From positions 1-64,000 of the forward strand of contig CAZDVD010000010.1 of assembly GCA_964508765.1 (NCBI GenBank): a DNA stretch of 64,000 nucleotides, written 5' to 3'. Under the pieces are notes generated by a model. The model was not told where the DNA came from. It saw nothing but the letters and a program-made list of their open reading frames with translations, and ran no database searches. Within the stretch, counting starts at the first letter, position 1. Each line of letters opens with the position of its first letter. Source of the DNA: JABMPR01 sp964508765 (GTDB taxonomy: Bacteria; Fidelibacterota; UBA8477; JABMPR01). A program made the translations under genes and the position numbers. Positions 38,001 through 45,192 of the stretch are shown in pieces.

Positions 38001-38339
38001 TGTAGAGCCTTCTTCGTAATGTTCTCTATACCCACCTTCGACTATGTGGGTGATTCGTCCATCGTCCAGTTGGACCTCAGCAGCAACCAATGGGTAAATT
38101 CCATCCATATATGAGTGATTGGAGCCCTTGGGCCACACACCAGATGGTTGTTTGCCCCACCAGGCTACTTCACCAAAATTCCAGAACAAAGTCTCCACCA
38201 AATTCCCATTATGAAGACCCTGTTTGCGATTAATACGATCCCCGTGCAGCTCATCAATATTATTTTGGGCAACAAGTGCCTGGGTAAAACTCAGGAGAAG
38301 GCTTACTGTAAAAATGAAAGCTTTGTTTTGATTTCTCAT
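35037..38339 (-). CDS. Large surface protein with Ca-binding-like repeats, FnIII and type IX sorting domain (TonB receptor partner)
   Basis: 1100 residues. Signal peptide ends ALVAQ. The N-terminal ~550 residues are unfamiliar, rich in Trp, Tyr and Asp (FGEVAWWGKQPSGVWPKG). Asp-rich loops resembling thrombospondin type 3 calcium sites appear near 300 (DGIDNDEDASSG), 390 (DGVDDDLDGLIDENE) and 430 (DGIDNDGDWDSE). A fibronectin III domain at ~571-690 and a sorting domain from ~991 (VAVVPNPYVAAA ... GKFAVIK) follow. It lies 10 bases after the TonB receptor gene and 3 before the PorV gene. I do not recognise a SusD fold. I infer an analogue of SusD, a surface protein feeding or gating the receptor. 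Confidence 0.65.
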   Translation of the reverse strand: MRNQNKAFIFTVSLLLSFTQALVAQNNIDELHGDRINRKQGLHNGNLVETLFWNFGEVAWWGKQPSGVWPKGSNHSYMDGIYPLVAAEVQLDDGRITHIVEGGYREHYEEGSTGIEFGWQPLAGFANPDQDHIALSDDPNTWPLYWPDQAADWSGSWNGYFGRKTNADQESYFVMDDYQDYGQDFWGLFNSDSLELQRGGLGMRVAVRGFQWSNVLAEDIIFWHYDVTNVSTTTYPKTVFGMYADAGVGGQNDSNDDQAFYDLSLDLAYTWDSNDLGEGNWQTGYAGYAFLESPGNPFDGIDNDEDASSGPSPELGSTDFQARNLADEVVLIDYQNMDYENDLGRILTSFSEGGSGSFYRFSGDSLVVDQYDSVRVYQRGLSYNDIPFNGVDDDLDGLIDENESVHMGLKYKNFFTGAGLDDPLIDEARDDGIDNDGDWDSELHDTGADGLAGTGDTGEGDGIPTTGEPNYDITDKDESDQIGLTAFDAFYLGQGVEYSQDEVIWDRVSNYHFSNVSLPGNIAFLFGSGPFIMPPNHTERFSMALVFGESLDDLKRNKEVVQNIYNANYNFARPPEKPTVSAVAGDGEVTLYWDDFAESSLDDPAFTHPETGGYDFEGYRIYKATDASFNDAYIITNGYGEATFHEPVAQFDKEDGVQGFFNVDVHGIEYFLGNDTGLRHSWVDTDVQNGMDYYYAVVSYDRGWEEKNILPSECTKVIVKNRAGEVTVDKNTVYVTPNAPIAGYVEPEIAGGLQRIQGFGTGDISISIIDPALVTDGEFRISFDDTSHQDTIRYSLIKVESNPADTILIFDESEALNNEDTNPLFAGMRVSVRNDTVAPDPENTGWVQGVSNVLMYAERDSYWDNFSGRIDGFPATYEVQYGVSDSSMLKNSFKYLSNFRVIDKTSGKKVRTYLWEPSDSPDSLLSVGDYLRLQLKVRGIWRDTWRVYFVSPEGELIPPEDGDIANIAIHLPFRSGDEFAFTSFAAEVDQELAINQVSEVAVVPNPYVAAAAWESQRSSASGRGERKVNFIHLPQQAEITIFNVSGDHIITLHHPSGMDDGALAWNLQTKDGLDLAPGVYVFYLDSQQSGNFIGKFAVIK

Positions 38340-38349
38340 TCGGTCATTC

Positions 38350-41019
38350 TCACATTACGAATTTCATACCCACAAGCACTTCACGAGGAGCCTGGAAATA
38401 GTCTGGACGTGTCAGGAAGTCCTCCAACGAGTGAATGGGTTGTTCAGGCACATAGGTAGGGATGAGACTGTAGGATGGACTGCCAGTATCTTTATTGACA
38501 TCCCTGGCATTTTTTCTATCCATTACATTCTTAATTAAAAAATAAACAGCCAGACGAGAATCTCCCATCGGGATTCCATACTCTCCCGTGAGATCAACAT
38601 TTAAAGTGACAGGCTTTCTTTCAGAATTTTGAAAGGATGTGCGCTCCCCTTGAAATTCCGGGGTATATGGTAATCCAGAACCAAACTGACTGATGGCGCT
38701 CAAGTGCCAGTTTTTTTGACTCATGGTCATGGAAAAATTAATTGTGTGTGACTGATCCCAATCAAGGGGAACCACCTGGATTTCACTGCTACGCGGTGGA
38801 TCACTTTGACGATCATAGAAGACACTGCGAGGGTCTGAAGCATTTCCTTCGGCAATCTGATATGTATACTCGATTGAGCCAGAAAAGATGCTGTATTGTT
38901 TCAATGATAAGGACAGGGCGACACCTCGGACATTGCCATAGTCTTGATTTTCATAGCGTGCATAGCTATCACCAAGGATATACAACTCATAAATTTGAGT
39001 ACCGACTAAATTCCTCATATCCTTGTAAAATCCGGTAACGTCCAGAACCAGATTTTGGGCCACCATTTGCTGCAAACCGAACTGATAGATCACTGTTTTT
39101 TTAGGCTTCAAGGAAGCATTGCCGACAATACTTTTTAAATCTCCACCCCTGACTTCAAATTCTGAATTATGATAGAGAAATTCGTAAGCAGGTATCTGAA
39201 AAAAATGCCCGTACGAGATGTGAATGGCACCTTTGTCACTGATAGGAAAGGATAATCCAAGTCGCGGAGAGAATTTTGAGGAGTTTGGAGAATCTTTAAA
39301 TGCGTTCTCCCCAGTGCCTGAGTAGCTGCCATCTGGATCCCTGAGATCCATCGGCTCCTGCCCATCTGGTTGGAAATAATCCCAACGCAGGCCTGCCACC
39401 AGCACAATATGTTCTGCCTCAATTTTATCCTCCAGCCAAACACCAACTTCTAATGGACTGTGAGTGTACTCGTTATTGCTCCAATGCTCCTCAGGAAATA
39501 TTTCCGGGAGCCAGGCAGTGCTACGATCCAGCTTAATGCCATAATCATGCTGCCAGAGTTCGCTTTTACGAGCTTCCATTCCAGTTTTAATTTCATGGTG
39601 CCGATTGGGTTGAGTGATGAGATTGAATTTGAAAGTATTTACCGTGCTTCTACGATAAAAATGATTCATTACCATGCCACCCGTGTAGAATCCATAGCCC
39701 AATCGTCTGGATAATAAAGTGCTCACATAGCGGTCATCCAGATAATCCTCGAAGACGTAATTACTTCTCTCAGAATTGAAACGAGCGATATTTATGGTAT
39801 AAAAAAGTTTTGAACTTGGGAAATGGTTCATTGATAAACTTGTCTGGTAACTGTCCTTGAATTGTTTGAGCCTACCTTGAGGATTATACTTGTACAAATG
39901 GTCATAATCAGCCCATGACTGCTTGGTGTAATCAGTGGACACGTCGACCCGGAATTTGGGACCGAAATGTTTTGATAATTTGCCATGTGTGGTGAAGGTG
40001 TTATTATAATTCATGGCTACGGTTTTACCGCTGCCTGATTGAGAAACACTCCAATTTTCAGGATCCGGATCATCAATATTTGAGGAGTCAGAAGGCAAAA
40101 ATTCTTCAACCCCATATAGGTGACCATCCTTGGATTGATTTTTCACACCAAGAACAAAGCCGGCATCTTCACCGAGAATTTTCAAGGGTCCCGTGAGAGT
40201 TAATTCCCCACTCATGTTCTGTAGAGGATCAACATTGTCAATATTCAGAAAGGGAGTTGTATGACTGGAAATAAAATCACCACCAAAAATATTTGCCGAT
40301 AAGCCAAATTTTGAAGCGCCACTCTTGGTGACGATGTTTACAACGCCGCTCATGGCCTGTCCATACTCAGCGCTAAAAGTGCCGCTAATTACCTTAATTT
40401 CCTGAATACCGCTATTTTCAATATTGACTGCCATTTCACCGTTGTAAGGGTCGGTGACACTTATGCCATCAAGCATATAACTCACTTCTCCACCCCTACC
40501 ACCACGGAAGTGACCATCTACGACGCCAGCCTGCAGACCCACGAGGTCGCTCATTTCCTGAACAGGCAATTTTTCTATTTCATCAGCACCGATCACAGCC
40601 ATGGTACTTGTGCGGTCGCGTTGAATATCAGGTCTTGTGGCGATAACCTCAATTTGGGCATCCACCTCAATCACTTGAGGGGTCATCTTAAAATCATGAA
40701 TGGAATTGAAGTCGGTAAGAACCTGAATATTATCCTGGCGGATCTGCTGATAGCCAATCATTTGAACATTGAGACTATAAACACCGGGGGGAACGTTTAG
40801 AATCATATAATAGCCTTCTAAATCTGTAGCAGCCCCGTAATTAGTATCTGTGAAAAAGACGTTTGCACCTGGAAATGCTTGACCAGTTTGGGCTTCGGTT
40901 ACCCTCCCACTGATCTTACCTGTCGTACCAGAAATGACCATGACGGGCAGCAATTGAAGCAACAGGACCATCAATAAAACTGATCTCCGTATTATCCTTC
41001 TCGAATTATTTATGTCCAT
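38350..41019 (-). CDS. TonB-dependent receptor with carboxypeptidase-like N-terminal domain
   Basis: 889 residues from the ATG at 41019, which has AGGAAAG just upstream and starts directly before a signal peptide; the longer frame to 41079 adds 20 residues of non-signal sequence. Domains: CarboxypepD_reg beta-sandwich at ~34-110 (GKISGRVTEAQTGQAFPGAN), plug at ~130-230 (YMLDGISVTDPYNGEMAVN then EYGQAMSGVVNIVTKSG), barrel to the end. The N-terminal extension is shared with SusC-like receptors, but no susD follows. Located between the CBM9-like surface protein and the large surface protein, it should carry glucan oligosaccharides across the outer membrane using TonB energy. Confidence 0.92.
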   Translation of the reverse strand: MDINNSRRIIRRSVLLMVLLLQLLPVMVISGTTGKISGRVTEAQTGQAFPGANVFFTDTNYGAATDLEGYYMILNVPPGVYSLNVQMIGYQQIRQDNIQVLTDFNSIHDFKMTPQVIEVDAQIEVIATRPDIQRDRTSTMAVIGADEIEKLPVQEMSDLVGLQAGVVDGHFRGGRGGEVSYMLDGISVTDPYNGEMAVNIENSGIQEIKVISGTFSAEYGQAMSGVVNIVTKSGASKFGLSANIFGGDFISSHTTPFLNIDNVDPLQNMSGELTLTGPLKILGEDAGFVLGVKNQSKDGHLYGVEEFLPSDSSNIDDPDPENWSVSQSGSGKTVAMNYNNTFTTHGKLSKHFGPKFRVDVSTDYTKQSWADYDHLYKYNPQGRLKQFKDSYQTSLSMNHFPSSKLFYTINIARFNSERSNYVFEDYLDDRYVSTLLSRRLGYGFYTGGMVMNHFYRRSTVNTFKFNLITQPNRHHEIKTGMEARKSELWQHDYGIKLDRSTAWLPEIFPEEHWSNNEYTHSPLEVGVWLEDKIEAEHIVLVAGLRWDYFQPDGQEPMDLRDPDGSYSGTGENAFKDSPNSSKFSPRLGLSFPISDKGAIHISYGHFFQIPAYEFLYHNSEFEVRGGDLKSIVGNASLKPKKTVIYQFGLQQMVAQNLVLDVTGFYKDMRNLVGTQIYELYILGDSYARYENQDYGNVRGVALSLSLKQYSIFSGSIEYTYQIAEGNASDPRSVFYDRQSDPPRSSEIQVVPLDWDQSHTINFSMTMSQKNWHLSAISQFGSGLPYTPEFQGERTSFQNSERKPVTLNVDLTGEYGIPMGDSRLAVYFLIKNVMDRKNARDVNKDTGSPSYSLIPTYVPEQPIHSLEDFLTRPDYFQAPREVLVGMKFVM

Positions 41020-41046
41020 GGTCTTTCCTGATATCTGCTTATGGAT

Positions 41047-41088
41047 AATTTCAAGGTGGCAATGTTGACTTACCACCACCTTGAAATT
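41047..41088 (-). promoter_or_regulatory. Long intergenic hairpin between CBM9-protein gene and TonB receptor gene
   Basis: AATTTCAAGGTGG (41047-41059) pairs perfectly with CCACCTTGAAATT (41076-41088) around a 16-base loop. No T run follows on either strand, so it is not a standard terminator. In the transcript it would separate the upstream surface-protein message from the receptor message, as a processing or stability element. Confidence 0.6.
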
Positions 41089-41158
41089 CTGCTAACAATG
41101 TCTATCAAAACCCATCCAGGTCCACTTGTAGTCTGTATACCTGGGTACTACATGAAGA

Positions 41159-42922
41159 TTATTTAAGCATCAACATTTTTCTGGTGGCAACCTGGCCACC
41201 CACTGTCGCTTTGTAAAAGTACATTCCTGTACTGACCAGCTCTTGGTTACTTCCCATACTATTCCACGAGAAGCTATGTGAGCCTGCTGATAGAAAGCCA
41301 TCATGTAAAGTAACAACATGCTGACCCAGGACATTGAATATCTCTAAGGTTGCGTTTCCTGCCTGGGGTACAGCAAGATCGATAACTGTCCCAGCGTTAA
41401 ACGGATTAGGATAATTCTGAGCAAGACTAAAGTTCACGGGACCTGATGCAAAGTCGTCTGCAGAAACAGGGTCGCTACTTAAGACAACCCCGCGATACAT
41501 GAAGTATTTCTCAAAATTGGGATCAGCCCATTGGGTTCCCCACCATTCTGGAGCATAGTCAGCGATGGCGGCATCATATTCATCAGCGCTGGAATAATCC
41601 AAATCCCAGATGACGGCACTCAAACGGACCGTATCACCCACCTCATATCCATAATCAGCAGTATTTATTACCAATTCAAGCGAATAACCTGCATCAGCAC
41701 CGTTTGTCCCTGTATGAGTAACTGTACCGGCAGGCTCGAAGCTGACGCCCTCGGCAGAACCAGTAGGAACCTGGTCGTTGGTTTCAAAAGAGATTCCTTC
41801 TCCCTCAACACCGGAAAAGTACATCGCTTTTATCTCTTTACGAGCAGCAGGGGCATAGTCACCCTTGTCGGTCATCCACAGGAATAAACCATCCGCTTCC
41901 CAACCTGGAGACCATTTGCCTACTGAAGCATCATCAGATTCCACTGCGATATAGAGTAACTCACCCTTATGGACAAACTTAATAGAGGTCTCGCTGGCAT
42001 CGGTATAATCATTGGTCGAATCACTCCATTGTGAATAGTAGCCACCTGTGGAACCATTGGCACTGTGTCCCACCAATACTGTTTCAGCACCAGTCCAGAA
42101 AGCTTCCGTCACTTGACCATCCATGACGATGTTATCCTCAGTGGCTAGAGCAATGCGTGTAGGTGGATCTGACAAGCGCAGTATACGCATGTCTGGACCC
42201 CATTCGCTACCCCACCAGGCTTTGAAAAAACTGCCTACTTCCCATCCTTCACCAGCTACACCAGTATATCCATCTGGATCAAATATATTTATGAGTACCT
42301 GGACATCACTATAAGCATCTGTATAGCCAAGATCGGCAAGATGAATGACCATTTCTGCTGTATATCCTGAATCTACACTTGTCGTATCATTTACAATGGT
42401 ACCTGATTTTTTGTAGCCTACTCCTTCTGCTGAAGTTGGATAAAGCCCTGGAAGCTCTAAATGGATATCGGGATCTTCACCCTCCAGATTAAAGTAGAGT
42501 TTATACTCTACATCTGTTCCGCTGGCATCCTTCACCTTCATGAACAGACCATCACCTTCCCAGCTGCTGTTGAAACGACAGACAGATTTGTCATCTGAAT
42601 CCAGACTGATGTATAGATCCAATCCATTATGTACCATTTTGACAATTGTACTGGTTGTATCTATGTAAGGTGCCTGGACTTCAACTCCACCTGTAACAGC
42701 AAAGTCTACGTCGCCCGTGCCCATACCAGCATTAAACACCAATCTGTCATAGCGGCGAGCCCATGCATTTTCATCAAGCACAGCATCCACTACAGGGGCG
42801 GTTTCAACTGATACGATCTTAAGAAATGACGGGTCTACATGACTACCCGCCACCACTGCTACTGGATAACTCAAAGTGGTGAACACCACTAAAAGAGCCA
42901 ATATCCCGTGTAATTTTTTCAT
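41159..42922 (-). CDS. Surface protein with two CBM9-like domains and type IX sorting domain
   Basis: 587 residues from the ATG at 42922, preceded by AAGGAGGACGTA; the frame open to 42991 lacks such a site and adds 23 residues before the signal peptide (ending VAG). Two similar domains at ~30-250 and ~255-490 have the CBM9/DOMON-like pattern: VVDAVLDENAWARRYD and IVMDGQVTEAFWTG at their starts, then VKMVHNGLDLYISLDSDD and IKFVHKGELLYIAVESDD. A sorting domain follows (QNYPNPFNAGTVIDLAVP ... RKMLMLK). No catalytic residues stand out. It is the first structural gene behind the regulator and probably binds the glucan at the cell surface. Confidence 0.78.
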   Translation of the reverse strand: MKKLHGILALLVVFTTLSYPVAVVAGSHVDPSFLKIVSVETAPVVDAVLDENAWARRYDRLVFNAGMGTGDVDFAVTGGVEVQAPYIDTTSTIVKMVHNGLDLYISLDSDDKSVCRFNSSWEGDGLFMKVKDASGTDVEYKLYFNLEGEDPDIHLELPGLYPTSAEGVGYKKSGTIVNDTTSVDSGYTAEMVIHLADLGYTDAYSDVQVLINIFDPDGYTGVAGEGWEVGSFFKAWWGSEWGPDMRILRLSDPPTRIALATEDNIVMDGQVTEAFWTGAETVLVGHSANGSTGGYYSQWSDSTNDYTDASETSIKFVHKGELLYIAVESDDASVGKWSPGWEADGLFLWMTDKGDYAPAARKEIKAMYFSGVEGEGISFETNDQVPTGSAEGVSFEPAGTVTHTGTNGADAGYSLELVINTADYGYEVGDTVRLSAVIWDLDYSSADEYDAAIADYAPEWWGTQWADPNFEKYFMYRGVVLSSDPVSADDFASGPVNFSLAQNYPNPFNAGTVIDLAVPQAGNATLEIFNVLGQHVVTLHDGFLSAGSHSFSWNSMGSNQELVSTGMYFYKATVGGQVATRKMLMLK

Positions 42923-43009
42923 TACGTCCTCCTTTTTCTCGTTATTAAAACCTTGCACTGAAATCAAATCCCGTTGATTCCCATGGATCAAGGATTCCTT
43001 TAAAATACA

Positions 43010-44032
43010 CTACTTTTCTGATTCCTGCTGACTACCACAGGATCTACGAATGACCTGTTTTAACGGAATTATAATTTTTTCTGTGGCTCGCTCAGTAGGA
43101 TCCATCTTCATATTTTTCAGAAGAGATTCCCCTGCAAGATGGCCTAGACGTTCCAAGGGTACATGAACAGTGGTAAGTGCTGGATCCAGATAGGCTGCCA
43201 GCGAGATATCATCGAATCCAACGATGGCCAAATCTGAAGGCACAGAGAGTTTCAACACTCTGGCAGCTTCAATAGCACCAATAGCCATGGCATCGTTGGC
43301 AGCAAAAATAGCTGTGGGGGCCAGGTTGCGTTGCATGAGTGACAGCGTAGCCTGATATCCTGAGGCTTCTGTAAAGTTACCCATGACTTCCAGATTCACA
43401 TCTTGGTCAAGCTGATATTCATTTCTAGCATCGATATAGCCTCGATAACGTTCTCGGGCATCATAATTGTGTTCACCACCGTGAATGAAAGCAATCCGTT
43501 TGTGACCAAGCTGGGATAAGTGATGCACCATCTCCTTGGCTGAATTATAGTTGTCTAATAAAATGGTGGTCGAATGGGTTACGTCCATCTCACAGGCCAT
43601 AAAGACCACGGGTATCTCATTATTCAATTGTGCCATAAGGCTGCGGTAATCCTGGGCTGAAGGCATCATAATAATGAGTCCGTCAATTCGACCGCTTTTT
43701 ACAAAACCGTTGATCGTCTTGATCTCTTCTTCCTCATCGTGAGCACTTGAAATAAGAATCTGGTGATCATTTTTTGAGAGATAGCGGTTTATCCCCTGAA
43801 TAATCTCTGAAAAATAGAGTGCACTGGCATCGGGGAAAATCAAGCCCACGGTTTTTGTCTTTTTCCGCTGTAATCCCAAAGCACTGACATTGGGAACAAA
43901 GTTGAGTTCTTTAATGATAGCGCTGACTCGTTCACGGGTAGCAGATCTAACCTTATCAGAGTTATTTAAAACCCTGGATACGGTTGCAGTCGACACTTTT
44001 GCTTTTGCTGCAACATCATTAATAGTTGTCAT
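43010..44032 (-). CDS. LacI family transcriptional regulator
   Basis: 340 residues from the ATG at 44032, which opens the standard LacI helix-turn-helix MTTINDVAAKAKVSTATVSR VLN; the frame runs on to 44122, but the extra 30 residues would cover the operator. The core is a periplasmic-binding-protein fold (VGLIFPDASALYFSEIIQGI, then IFAANDAMAIGAIEAARVL and AIVGFDDISLAAYLDPALTT). It lies at the head of the minus-strand glucan operon with its own operator just upstream, so it should be self-regulated and control this locus, with a glucan-derived sugar as inducer. Confidence 0.93.
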   Translation of the reverse strand: MTTINDVAAKAKVSTATVSRVLNNSDKVRSATRERVSAIIKELNFVPNVSALGLQRKKTKTVGLIFPDASALYFSEIIQGINRYLSKNDHQILISSAHDEEEEIKTINGFVKSGRIDGLIIMMPSAQDYRSLMAQLNNEIPVVFMACEMDVTHSTTILLDNYNSAKEMVHHLSQLGHKRIAFIHGGEHNYDARERYRGYIDARNEYQLDQDVNLEVMGNFTEASGYQATLSLMQRNLAPTAIFAANDAMAIGAIEAARVLKLSVPSDLAIVGFDDISLAAYLDPALTTVHVPLERLGHLAGESLLKNMKMDPTERATEKIIIPLKQVIRRSCGSQQESEK

Positions 44033-44072
44033 TGATTTACCATAAGTAGAATGTATTGTCTCCGTAATTGAT

Positions 44073-44092
44073 AAATGTAAACGGTTACATTT
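44073..44092 (-). promoter_or_regulatory. LacI-type operator 1
   Basis: The core ATGTAAACGGTTACAT (44075-44090) is a near-perfect palindrome with the central CG typical of LacI-family operators; only one symmetrical base pair breaks it, and AA/TT flanks extend it to 20 bases. It lies 41 bases upstream of the regulator's ATG. Confidence 0.85.
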
Positions 44093-44345
44093 TAAATATA
44101 TCCATATGTATACCTTTGTCAAGTCATATATATTGATTTTAAATACACGATGTATAGTGTTGTTTTTTTTATCTTTATTGATGTTTAATATTATTTTATC
44201 TGTCTAATAGTTATACCATATATTCCTTTACTGTTGGCAGGATATTTCTATTATCCACTATGCATATTCATATAAACGATTATAATATTCATCGAAACGT
44301 ACAGATTATCATTGATATTATTATACTTATTCATTTTTTGATAGA
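44093..44345. promoter_or_regulatory. AT-rich divergent intergenic region
   Basis: About 250 very AT-rich bases between the two operators. No gene is visible. It probably contains the promoter for the minus-strand glucan operon and possibly one facing right. I cannot pick out the promoter boxes with confidence. Confidence 0.5.
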
Positions 44346-44361
44346 ATGTAATGGTTTACAT
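44346..44361 (+). promoter_or_regulatory. LacI-type operator 2
   Basis: ATGTAATGGTTTACAT has the same half-sites (ATGTAA) and length as operator 1, with a poorer centre. It lies 271 bases away, suitable for looping by a dimer-of-dimers or for control of a right-facing promoter. Confidence 0.6.
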
Positions 44362-44815
44362 AGTATTATATTTTCCTTTGAAAGACGGGGTCAGTGTTGA
44401 CATTCCATTGTCGCATTATTCTGATCTGGATCTTGGTCTTATGCATATCTTCCTGTTCAAGGTCGATGGTGGTGATGGTGCTACATCGATCTGGTTTGAT
44501 AATTGGTATTTCTACTCAACAACCACGGGTGTAGAGGAAAATCTAGTACCGGAACATTTTGCTCTCCAGCAGAATTTTCCAAATCCATTCAATCCTTCTA
44601 CAACAATCCGTTATAGTTTGATTGAAACAAGACATGTCGTCTTGAAGTTATATAGTATCAATGGTCAGGAAGTAGCAACTCTGGTTGATGCTATGGCCAG
44701 TTCTGGTGAATATAGCTATCACTTCGATGCCAGCCATCTTGCTGCAGGAACGTATATATATTCCTTAACAGCAGGTAGTAGGACTGAAGTTCAAAAGATG
44801 GTACTGATTAAATAA
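44351..44815 (+). pseudogene. 5'-truncated binding module plus type IX sorting domain (gene remnant)
   Basis: The open frame (154 residues) has no signal peptide, and its only ATG lies inside operator 2, so it is not a credible start. Residues ~12-57 match the last third of the AAPTP-type module (SVDIPLSHYSDLD ... WFDNWYFY, compare SLDIPLTTYPNVD in the 18486 gene). The rest is a full sorting domain (QNFPNPFNPSTTIRYSL ... VQKMVLIK) very close to that of the 19977-23966 gene, and the DNA similarity continues into the terminator. It is most simply the 3' end of a deleted or partly duplicated secreted binding protein. Its frame is still open, so the loss may be recent. Confidence 0.7.
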
Positions 44816-44845
44816 GTATCCCTCTCTGATATTCAGATTGAATAT

Positions 44846-44879
44846 AAAAAGCCTCTCAGATTTCTGAGGGGCTTTTTTT
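44846..44879 (+). terminator. Rho-independent terminator, copy of the one at 23997
   Basis: AAGCCTCTCAGA and TCTGAGGGGCTT form a 12-bp stem with one T-G pair, followed by a T run. The 20 bases before it (ATTCAGATTGAATATAAAAA) match the sequence before the 23997 terminator. Confidence 0.93.
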
Positions 44880-45192
44880 GGGGATCATACATTTGCGCAT
44901 ATATACGGTGCAAGTCTGATGATTTCAATCATTGGCTGCGTTTTAATGAGAGTCATTGGATAATGTCAGGTTAATATTTCCGCCTAATTCAATTAGAATC
45001 ATAAGAAATGTTAACCAATTCCATATTGATACCAATAATGAAATTGGATTTGTATGTGAGGACTTGACTGTGCGTTGGACTTCGCATATTTTAAATGGTT
45101 CGAAACATTCTAAATTGTTCCATAAAAGGGAAAACCCTATCAACTCTACAGTACTCATGCAACCGGGTACTTCATCCTCAGTAATAGACAAT

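Noticed and set aside
44956..45192. Extended start of the sensor kinase
   Set aside because: The first ~79 residues do not look like protein, and the signal peptide begins at 45193.
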